Origin: Pectobacterium peruviense
Lineage (GTDB): Bacteria; Pseudomonadota; Gammaproteobacteria; Enterobacterales; Enterobacteriaceae
Length of the DNA stretch: 61,145 bases
Assembly: GCF_002847345.1 (NCBI RefSeq)
Contig: NZ_LXFV01000014.1
Span: 1-61,145 of the forward strand
Reading direction: 5' to 3'
The number at the start of each line of letters is the position of its first letter. Position 1 is the first letter of the stretch. A program made the position numbers and the translations under genes. Positions 24,738 through 32,025 of this stretch are shown piece after piece. The notes below the pieces were generated by a model. It saw only the letters and a program-made list of their open reading frames with translations. It ran no database searches and was not told the origin of the DNA.

Positions 24738-26867
24738 TTAAATTTTTTCCTGAGCCAGGATTTGTCCACCTTGTTCACCGGAACCTGGACCAATAGAGAC
24801 CTTAAAGTCAGCATAATCTTCCGCCTCAGGCCGATGTTCAATCACGACGATTGCACCAAATAGCGACGATTTTTGGTAGATAAAGCTCAAGACTTTCGAC
24901 GCCATTTCAGGATCAAGGCCAGCAGCGGGCTCGTCAATAAAGAGTAACTTATTACTTTTTCTTTTTTTCGATAATATCTCACACAACTTTATTCTGCGCA
25001 TCTCTCCTCCGGAGAGTGATTGCGTTTTTCTATTTAGTTTTAAATGAGATAATCCTAATGTGTCGATCGTAAAAAGCATTTGATCAATTTTAGGGTCGTT
25101 AAAAAAATTAAGGAGATCCTTCAGCTCGGCATTATAAATATCGATGATACTCATACCATTAACAACCGTATTTACCTCATCCGAGTGCGAGTCAAAAAGC
25201 ATTCCATTACATTCATGACAGGTAATATAAATATCTTTTTCAAATCCTCTTTCATATTTTATAACACCTTTACCTTCGCAGACCTTACACCCACCTCCAT
25301 TTCCTTTTTTATCTATGCTGGGGAGAAAAAAAACATCATCCAGCCCTGTTTTTTGAGAAAAATGGCTAGCAATGGATTTATTTAACTCAGTTATAGATGC
25401 CACTGAAGAACGGCCAGTATACGAGGGTAATTTCTGGCTAATGTAAGTTGATTCAGTAACCTCACAAATGGCTTTTGCCAAAGACGATTTTCCTGAACCC
25501 GATACACCAGAAAAAATCGTAACACCTTCTTTCGGAAAGCTTACATTTTGATTAATAACATTATTTTTATTAAGTTCTTTAAAATGATGAAAATCAGAAA
25601 CTTCATTCCTGCCATTCAAATTTCTTAATGGTTGAATAGCTTCATATTCACATATTTCTCCCCCCGCAGAACCCGCGAACTTACCAATGTGAATATTTTT
25701 ATCTGAATGGTCAATAAAATATTGGCTGTGTTCTACTAATACTACGGTATTCCTCTCTGATATTTTTCGTATTTTTGATAAAATATAGGGGTAATCGACA
25801 GGATTAACTTGAGACGATATTTCATCAATAACAATAAGCATACCCGTTGTATTTGATGTAAGTAACCGACTAAACATGAGCTTTTGCAATTCACCACCAG
25901 AAAGGCTAGGAATTGATCGTGATAAATTCAAATACCCTAATCCGATATTGTTAATTGAGGATAAGACTCTCAACAATGTTGACTCACTAGACTCATTTTC
26001 AAGTACAGTACATAATGCTGATATCGGTAATAATAAAAACTCTTCAAAACTCAATCCAATAACATCTAATCGTGCTAACGTTGGGTTTATCCGACTACCT
26101 TTACAGGAAGGACATGTAGTTTCCTTTCCATATTGAGAGGTTGATTGGTTTCGCCCTATGTTATTGTTAGCATATAACATAACGCCTTTATAAAAAGCTC
26201 TTCTCTGTTTTATTTTCCCTTTATATTTACATCTGAATGTTATTTTTTCGTCACTTTCTCCATATAGAACAATACGTTTTTCTTCTTGAGAAAGTGATGA
26301 AAAATCACTCGCTATGTTAATGTTATTTTTCTGACAATAGGATAAAAAAAGTTGATTGTAATAATCAGACAACTCTCCACTTCGCCAACATAAAAAAGGC
26401 TTCTCATCTAATCTACAATGTTCATTTATTAATTCATCCTCATCAACTTGAACGACATCACCACGCCCAAGACAATGTGGACACGCATTTTCATACTTAT
26501 TCAATTTTAACTGATGATAATCAGGTATTGATGAATTACTCTTAACTTTTAACGATGACAATGCTTGTGGAATATTTAAATATGAATATATTGTTGAACG
26601 AGGATTATTATTCGTATTTCGCTGCGGCAACGCAACCGCAGGCTTTAACCCGTCATAGTGAGTGATCTTATAATCACCCTCATTTAAATAACCATTCTCT
26701 ATGGCATCAAACTCATCTTTGCATAATTGATAAATGGATGAGAATGCTAAAGAACTTTTCCCCGCGCCTGAACGACCATAAATAACCGTTATTTTATTTA
26801 TTGGTATCTTAACACTTATATTTTTCAGGTTGTGTGTTTCTATACCTTCAAAAATCATTTCGCTCAT
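24738..26867 (-). CDS. Short UvrA-like ABC ATPase, possible self-immunity protein
   Basis: A 709-residue UvrA paralogue. Two ABC modules are complete: Walker A at 31-39 (GRSGAGKSS) and 454-462 (GVSGSGKSS), signatures LSGGE at 322 and 618, Walker B LIVIDE at 344 and LLFIDE at 641. Zinc-type Cys pairs lie at 129-132/252-255 and 527-530/550-553. It is well short of housekeeping UvrA (about 940 residues), so the UvrB-binding and insertion regions are reduced. Such short UvrA proteins (the DrrC type) protect producers of DNA-binding drugs. It overlaps the upstream ThiF-like gene by 4 bases (ATGA) and is the last gene of that operon. Immunity is inference. Confidence 0.88.
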   Translation of the reverse strand: MSEMIFEGIETHNLKNISVKIPINKITVIYGRSGAGKSSLAFSSIYQLCKDEFDAIENGYLNEGDYKITHYDGLKPAVALPQRNTNNNPRSTIYSYLNIPQALSSLKVKSNSSIPDYHQLKLNKYENACPHCLGRGDVVQVDEDELINEHCRLDEKPFLCWRSGELSDYYNQLFLSYCQKNNINIASDFSSLSQEEKRIVLYGESDEKITFRCKYKGKIKQRRAFYKGVMLYANNNIGRNQSTSQYGKETTCPSCKGSRINPTLARLDVIGLSFEEFLLLPISALCTVLENESSESTLLRVLSSINNIGLGYLNLSRSIPSLSGGELQKLMFSRLLTSNTTGMLIVIDEISSQVNPVDYPYILSKIRKISERNTVVLVEHSQYFIDHSDKNIHIGKFAGSAGGEICEYEAIQPLRNLNGRNEVSDFHHFKELNKNNVINQNVSFPKEGVTIFSGVSGSGKSSLAKAICEVTESTYISQKLPSYTGRSSVASITELNKSIASHFSQKTGLDDVFFLPSIDKKGNGGGCKVCEGKGVIKYERGFEKDIYITCHECNGMLFDSHSDEVNTVVNGMSIIDIYNAELKDLLNFFNDPKIDQMLFTIDTLGLSHLKLNRKTQSLSGGEMRRIKLCEILSKKRKSNKLLFIDEPAAGLDPEMASKVLSFIYQKSSLFGAIVVIEHRPEAEDYADFKVSIGPGSGEQGGQILAQEKI

Positions 26868-27961
26868 TTTTTATCTCCACACCATTCACACAGTGGATCA
26901 CGGGGAACATCCTTGACATTAAAAGATAGCGTCCGTAGGTTAAACTCAACTCTTTTGCTTGCTTGCTGCAAATATTCTTTCTTTCCACTGAGTAATTTTA
27001 TTGCATCCAGACTCGCAAGGCTTGCTGCCATGCCAGATAATGGAGAATACGATCCCAGCTTACGCTTTGTTCGATGTAATTTCTTAACATTAGCGAGATC
27101 TTTGCTGTTTATTTGATTTAAATAACGGTTAAAGCAGTTAAAGCATGACGTCTCATAGGGGATAATCGTCTGGCCAATCAGCGTTTGATGCAAGTTATAT
27201 CCACCGCCGACAATATGCGGTATACGATGAAGCATGCAATAAGATGAAATTATTTTGCTAGTATAATCAACATTAGGTTCATCGGCACAATTTATAATTA
27301 AATCAATATCCAATGGCAATTCATTTCTTTGAAAGAAGCCATCATCAATCGTATCAGAAATCGTTTCAACGTTAATATTCGATGAAATATTTTTTAAACT
27401 TTCACATAACGCTTCACTTTTTTTTATTCCAATATCATTCTCAAAAAAATATTGACGATGTAAATTACTAAGATCAACACTGTCATGATCAACAAAAAAC
27501 AGTGTTCCTACGTCACAATGCGCGAGATAGGTTGCCACATTGCTCCCGACGGCGCCAACACCAACAATCACAACCTTTGAGGATTTAATTCGATTAATAC
27601 AGGAAAGCACTTCACTGGTTGTATGACAGTAATCTTCAAATGTATTAATCAGTCTATATTTATTATCCGTAATCTCATCAGGATATGGACAGTCCTGACG
27701 AATCAGGACGTTATTTACATTTAAAAAATTTGCAATATTATCGAGCTGTTCAACATTCAAACCAGGAAATTTTTCTACTATTGATTTTAATGACGTTTTT
27801 CCATCAAACATTTGTAACAGAAGAATTAATTTTGGGAATTTAATTTTTATCTTTACACTTTCTCTGACATTAGATTTAAAAAATTCTACCATGTCGTCTT
27901 GAACAACAATGCCAACACTTTGACGCAATCTAAAATTATCCATTACAGATTTTGCATCCAT
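26864..27961 (-). CDS. ThiF/E1-like adenylating enzyme with N-terminal RRE-like region (second copy)
   Basis: A 365-residue protein. Residues about 14-90 resemble a PqqD/RRE winged helix that binds RiPP leader peptides. Residues 128-361 are a ThiF/MoeB/MccB domain: GVGAVG at 134-139, DHDSVDLSNLHRQ at 158-170 with the ATP-contacting Arg, CADEP at 225-229, and zinc pairs CFNC (273-276) and CEWC (358-361). All usual adenylation residues seem intact. It lacks the rhodanese domain of MoeZ-type proteins. The start overlaps the previous ThiF-like gene by 26 bases, or by 8 if Met7 (27943) is used. It probably adenylates the C-terminus or a side-chain carboxylate of the peptide encoded upstream; this is inference. 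Confidence 0.87.
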   Translation of the reverse strand: MDAKSVMDNFRLRQSVGIVVQDDMVEFFKSNVRESVKIKIKFPKLILLLQMFDGKTSLKSIVEKFPGLNVEQLDNIANFLNVNNVLIRQDCPYPDEITDNKYRLINTFEDYCHTTSEVLSCINRIKSSKVVIVGVGAVGSNVATYLAHCDVGTLFFVDHDSVDLSNLHRQYFFENDIGIKKSEALCESLKNISSNINVETISDTIDDGFFQRNELPLDIDLIINCADEPNVDYTSKIISSYCMLHRIPHIVGGGYNLHQTLIGQTIIPYETSCFNCFNRYLNQINSKDLANVKKLHRTKRKLGSYSPLSGMAASLASLDAIKLLSGKKEYLQQASKRVEFNLRTLSFNVKDVPRDPLCEWCGDKK

Positions 27962-29063
27962 TTTGCTTTACCAATTCGAATTGAGTCATCAGACCGCTGT
28001 TTGGAAGATACTCATGGCGATGATTATTGTAAGAAAATGCGGAGTCATCTAAAAGAAAGTGTAACAACTGCATACAACATAGATTAGCGGAAAAACCACT
28101 CATCATTGCCAGCCCCCCTGGACCACCAGGAATATAGCGATTACTCTGCACTGGCGTTAAAGAGGTCGAAGTCTGACTCTCGACCATACTGTAAACTGGC
28201 TTCCACTCTTTTAATGCCTTTGAAAAGGTGTGCTGAGCACAATCAATACAGGGCGTTCTCGGTGGAAAAATTAACTCCCCCGAGCTCATCAAATGGGCAT
28301 CGAATCCACCAGCAACATAAAATGGTATATTCTTTGATTGGACATATCGTCCCAATTTCAATGAAGTATGGCCTATATAAGGTTCATCACATGTGTTAAT
28401 AACTAAGTCAGCATCATCAGGAATTAAGGTTGATAAATCACTATTGGGTACAAGTTTATCAAAATTTGTATGAGTTTTAATATTTTTATTAATCTTGGTT
28501 AAGAACTCAGAAAGCGCCTCTACCTTAGGCTTTCCAATGTAATCAGCACTATAATAACAATGTCTTACTGCATTCGAGGCGGACATGGATTTATAATCTA
28601 TCAAAGTGACATTATTAATACCCGCACGAACAAGAATTTCAATAATTTTAGCGCCTACGGCACCGCAGCCAAATAAAACAATTTTTTTATTTTCTAAGAT
28701 AGCTTGTGTTTCTTTTCCTGAACGATCCAGAACAAAATCATCCCAAAATGTAATTTGCCTGGAGAAGCGTAAATTATCATTCTCTTTATCCTCCACATCG
28801 AAAATTAGGTGCTGATTTAGAAGAAACTCCATCAGTTTAGATATCTCATCCAGTCGAAAACTTCCCATGAAATGAATAATATCATCAATACTTTTCTCAC
28901 CATCCAAGTTAGCAATAAAACTCGCAACATTCTTATTCGTTTTTATTTCTATTCTGTCACGTGTAGTCATAATATGGAACGTTAATAGAACCGTACTTTC
29001 CTGCTCATCCTCTGATATAAAAATATCAACGGTCTCTTTTATCTTATATTTTTTTCTGTTCAT
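27936..29063 (-). CDS. ThiF/E1-like adenylating enzyme with N-terminal RRE-like region (first copy)
   Basis: A 375-residue protein with the same two-part plan as its neighbour: an RRE-like region (about residues 8-90) and an E1-like domain starting RFSRQITFWDD (99-109). GCGAVG is at 132-137, D156 follows, then SNAVRH at 163-168 where the neighbour has SNLHRQ, CDEP at 225-228, and zinc pairs CIDC (272-275) and CKIC (370-373). The altered Arg-Gln segment suggests a different or weaker catalytic role, perhaps a heterodimer partner. It starts 49 bases after the candidate precursor, beyond a hairpin, with TAGGAATAAGGG as ribosome site. Confidence 0.87.
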   Translation of the reverse strand: MNRKKYKIKETVDIFISEDEQESTVLLTFHIMTTRDRIEIKTNKNVASFIANLDGEKSIDDIIHFMGSFRLDEISKLMEFLLNQHLIFDVEDKENDNLRFSRQITFWDDFVLDRSGKETQAILENKKIVLFGCGAVGAKIIEILVRAGINNVTLIDYKSMSASNAVRHCYYSADYIGKPKVEALSEFLTKINKNIKTHTNFDKLVPNSDLSTLIPDDADLVINTCDEPYIGHTSLKLGRYVQSKNIPFYVAGGFDAHLMSSGELIFPPRTPCIDCAQHTFSKALKEWKPVYSMVESQTSTSLTPVQSNRYIPGGPGGLAMMSGFSANLCCMQLLHFLLDDSAFSYNNHRHEYLPNSGLMTQFELVKQNGCKICNG

Positions 29064-29079
29064 CCCTTATTCCTAATAA

Positions 29080-29100
29080 AATCGCCCATTAAGGGCGATT
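29080..29100 (-). terminator. Attenuator-like hairpin between precursor and modification genes
   Basis: A perfect 8-bp stem (AATCGCCC / GGGCGATT) with a 5-base loop. On the - strand it is followed by TTATTAGG. The U tract is short, so partial termination is expected. It sits just after the 64-residue ORF, where RiPP operons often keep precursor mRNA in excess over enzyme mRNA. Confidence 0.7.
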
Positions 29101-29112
29101 CCAAACTAAAGA

Positions 29113-29307
29113 TTAATACTGAAGCACACCAGCATTCACCTCAAGGTACTTTTCCCACGCATCAAGACCGGAATTTTGGTCATCATTGCCTGCGCGAGTG
29201 CAAACTCGCGTGCAGCAATCGCTACGTTCGCCGGAACACCCACCGGTATACTGTGCAGTCGCATTGGTGTTGCTAACGACTTCAAATGACAAATCTAAAC
29301 ATTCCAT
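29113..29307 (-). CDS. Candidate Cys-rich RiPP precursor peptide (64 residues)
   Basis: A 64-residue ORF with a good ribosome site (AAAGG, 7 bases before ATG). Residues 1-20 (MECLDLSFEVVSNTNATAQY) look like a leader with an acidic/hydrophobic strand suited to an RRE. Residues 21-40 hold the Cys-rich stretch GGCSGERSDCCTRVCTR, with Cys at 24, 31, 32 and 36. Residues 41-64 are an acidic/aromatic follower (DAWEKYLEVNAGVLQY). It is first in the leftward operon with two ThiF-like enzymes and a UvrA-like ATPase. I do not recognise a named family. Whether the core is the Cys region or the C-terminus is unknown. Confidence 0.72.
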   Translation of the reverse strand: MECLDLSFEVVSNTNATAQYTGGCSGERSDCCTRVCTRAGNDDQNSGLDAWEKYLEVNAGVLQY

Positions 29308-29689
29308 AATAAAACCTTTATATTTAAATCAGTTACATGATTCAGGTCTATTCTTTAACGGAAGCGGACGTTCGATAAAAAGAAAAAACCTCAGCCCGAA
29401 GATGATGATAGAAGCATGAAGCCACGATCAACAAGATGCTAGCATATTGGCATCATTGATTAAATGCTCATATACACCACTCGATGATATTTAATTAAAA
29501 CTATTATCAGGCTACTTATTTTATAGCTTATGATTTATATTCATAAAATGGCGGGCATGATTTTTTTGATCAGGACGCTTTCAATTCTAGTTCTGACTTT
29601 TTTATGCTACTTTCATTTATTCTCAGTGGATTAAATCCCCAACACTTTAGTTTATTATTTTAAAGCTAATTATTATAGATGAATTAATC
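29308..29689. other. AT-rich divergent promoter region between precursor and rdrA-like gene
   Basis: A stretch of 382 bases without a credible gene, between the leftward peptide operon and the rightward RADAR-like pair. It must hold both promoters. It is very AT-rich with several TATAAT-like words, so I cannot assign one. A + strand ORF through 29186-29419 runs antisense to the precursor and has no good start signal. Confidence 0.6.
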
Positions 29690-32023
29690 ATGGAAAAAAT
29701 AAATTTCAACCTTGATTTAACGGAATATCAAAGTGACTTTGTTTCAGAAAATTCTATAGTTGAAAATAGTGGGTTATGGCAAAAGGCAGCCAGTGTGACA
29801 TTAGCCGATAGGCTAAGAGCAATGGGACTGACAGCAAGGGTGTATAAGAAAAAAATAAAAGATAGCGAAGATCAAAAAGGAAAATTAAGCTGTTACCATC
29901 ATGCTATTTTTATCAGTGGCACTCGGGGAGCAGGAAAAACAATTTTTTTACGTAATATTGAAACCATCTGGAACACACAAAAAAAACCGCCTTCAGACAC
30001 GCCTAATTTATATTTCATCGACACTATAGATCCAACATTGCTGCATATTGAAGATAATTTCTCTGAGGTAATTATAGCGTCTATCTATGCCGCAGTAGAA
30101 CAGAAACTTAAAAACATAGCTAACAAAGGGTGCAACCAAGATAAATTTCTAAAAGCATTAAAAAATCTATCAAATGCGCTAGGAAACAAATCTGATTTTG
30201 AAGATCTCAGAGGTATTGATCGCATCCAAAAATATCGTTCCGGCATCCACCTAGAACGGTATTTCCATGAATATTTAATCGCAAGCGTAGAGATTCTTGA
30301 CTGCGATGCTCTGGTGCTCCCTATCGATGACCTTGATATGAAGATCGATAAGGCATTTAGCACATTAGATGATATTCGCTGCTTGCTTTCCTGCCCGCTA
30401 ATATTGCCCATTGTGAGCGGTGATGACGATCTTTACCAACATACCACAACGATGGAATTTGAAGGGATTTTAGCAAAAGATGAAAAGTCCAGTAACTTTG
30501 AGGAGAGAAAGGTAGCAGCAAGAAATCTATCGCATGCCTATTTGACAAAAATTTTCCCGCTTCATAATCGACTACCACTTCAGCCTATTGCCCAACTATT
30601 ACCCAACTTATCTATACAATATACTGGGAGCAAGGGTAATCAAGAGGAAGAGTATAAAACCTACCACGAAAAATTTATTTCATTATTTTATGCTTTTTGT
30701 CATGATGCCGAATATAGAGAAGACAAAGTGTCTAGCAAGACAGAGTGGTTGGAACCTGGAAATGCTCGTGAACTGGTGCAACGAGTCAGACTTTTTCATC
30801 CTATTGATTTAGAAAATCAGAATAACCCCAGAGAAGATTTATGGCAAAAATTTAAGGGGTTAGCGGAAATAAGGCGGAAAGGTCAAGAACTTACAGATGC
30901 AATATCTTATCTTGATATTATCGACAACAATAATAAAACGCCAGAAATGAATAAAAAAACACTTTTCCTATATCACCTAATATCTTTTAATCCCTTTATA
31001 CAAAATACGATGTATGACTGGGGAAAGAGTGATTTTTATCATATTCAAAATCGGTGTCGTGCTAAAGTGAATGGTAGTGAAAACGCCATAGACTCTGCAA
31101 TAAAAATAGCTAAAGAAAACATAAAATCTATCAATACTCTATGGGAGATGCCGCCGATAGAGTTTAAGAAATTTTACTTTGAAGCAGAGAGTGATAGTAC
31201 CATTCCACAAGCCAGTCCTAATACAAAGAAATTAATATTAATATATAGTTACAGCGATGATAATAAGCGTCATAACGTTCTTTTTGGACGAGCATTTGAG
31301 ATTCTATTTTGGTCTATACTAGCCGTAACAGGAAATCTTAACCCGAGTAATTACAAAGAACTATTCAATAGTATATTGAAACGCTTGCACTTCTATTCTT
31401 ATATGGTTTTCGATGTAGACGGAATTGGAATGGAATTGGCATCTCATGAAAAAGGGGCCGGTGACGATGAAATAACAGAGGGAATCATTAAATGGATTAG
31501 GGATAATAAGAACAATCTCAGCTCATTTAATAACACCAATCTACTCCCTCTACTAAGTGAAGTATTTTACAATGTGTTTTCACAACTTCACAGAATGAAG
31601 GCTGATCGTAATTTTAATATCCTAAGAGAACGTTTCACTGACATCACAATTCGTTTCGAATATATATTCATGAACTCTCTTTTATGTTGTTTAAAAACAG
31701 AAAAGATCATGATGCCAGATGTTGCCACAATGGATCCATCCGAAAATATAAGACATAGGCATACTTTTTTATCAAAAAGCAAGAACCTAAAAAATAACAT
31801 TGATGGTTTTTTGACGTTAGAAGAGAAAAAAAATTCTCCCAAAAAATCACAGAAAACGCCTGAAATAGAACACTTTAAAAATATAAAAGATATTGAAATC
31901 TCGAAAATTGGCCTTTTACTGGAAATCATATGGAAACATCCACTTTTTGATCTCCCTTACAAAGCACAGACAGAAACTCATTCATGCTATCGAATCAAAC
32001 GCGATCGCATGTATGGAGGGTAA
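29690..32023 (+). CDS. rdrA: RdrA-like ATPase of a RADAR-type anti-phage system
   Basis: A 777-residue P-loop ATPase: Walker A GTRGAGKT at residues 77-84 and an acidic Walker B-like DALVLPIDDLDM near 206-217, followed by a long, mostly helical, lineage-specific region. In known RADAR systems RdrA is an AAA-like ring ATPase that partners the adenosine deaminase RdrB and is needed for abortive defence against phage. The assignment rests on the P-loop domain plus direct coupling to an rdrB-like gene. There is no strong Shine-Dalgarno before the ATG. The gene is visibly AT-rich, unlike the core genes. Its stop is 2 bases before rdrB. Confidence 0.8.
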   Translation: MEKINFNLDLTEYQSDFVSENSIVENSGLWQKAASVTLADRLRAMGLTARVYKKKIKDSEDQKGKLSCYHHAIFISGTRGAGKTIFLRNIETIWNTQKKPPSDTPNLYFIDTIDPTLLHIEDNFSEVIIASIYAAVEQKLKNIANKGCNQDKFLKALKNLSNALGNKSDFEDLRGIDRIQKYRSGIHLERYFHEYLIASVEILDCDALVLPIDDLDMKIDKAFSTLDDIRCLLSCPLILPIVSGDDDLYQHTTTMEFEGILAKDEKSSNFEERKVAARNLSHAYLTKIFPLHNRLPLQPIAQLLPNLSIQYTGSKGNQEEEYKTYHEKFISLFYAFCHDAEYREDKVSSKTEWLEPGNARELVQRVRLFHPIDLENQNNPREDLWQKFKGLAEIRRKGQELTDAISYLDIIDNNNKTPEMNKKTLFLYHLISFNPFIQNTMYDWGKSDFYHIQNRCRAKVNGSENAIDSAIKIAKENIKSINTLWEMPPIEFKKFYFEAESDSTIPQASPNTKKLILIYSYSDDNKRHNVLFGRAFEILFWSILAVTGNLNPSNYKELFNSILKRLHFYSYMVFDVDGIGMELASHEKGAGDDEITEGIIKWIRDNKNNLSSFNNTNLLPLLSEVFYNVFSQLHRMKADRNFNILRERFTDITIRFEYIFMNSLLCCLKTEKIMMPDVATMDPSENIRHRHTFLSKSKNLKNNIDGFLTLEEKKNSPKKSQKTPEIEHFKNIKDIEISKIGLLLEIIWKHPLFDLPYKAQTETHSCYRIKRDRMYGG

Positions 32024-32025
32024 CA

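Noticed and set aside
24738-29307. A microcin C (mcc) locus
   Set aside because: There is no heptapeptide ORF ending in Asn, no MccC exporter, MccD/E or MccF; the two ThiF-like proteins and the UvrA-like protein do not fit the mcc layout.
24738-29307. A thiazole/oxazole (microcin B17-type) cluster
   Set aside because: No YcaO cyclodehydratase or FMN dehydrogenase occurs in the island, although the ThiF-like proteins share the fold of the C-protein partner.
29186-29419. A 77-codon + strand ORF opposite the candidate precursor
   Set aside because: It runs antisense to the peptide gene, has no good ribosome site, and its sequence (Ser/Pro/Leu-rich with basic tail) looks like a reverse-frame shadow.
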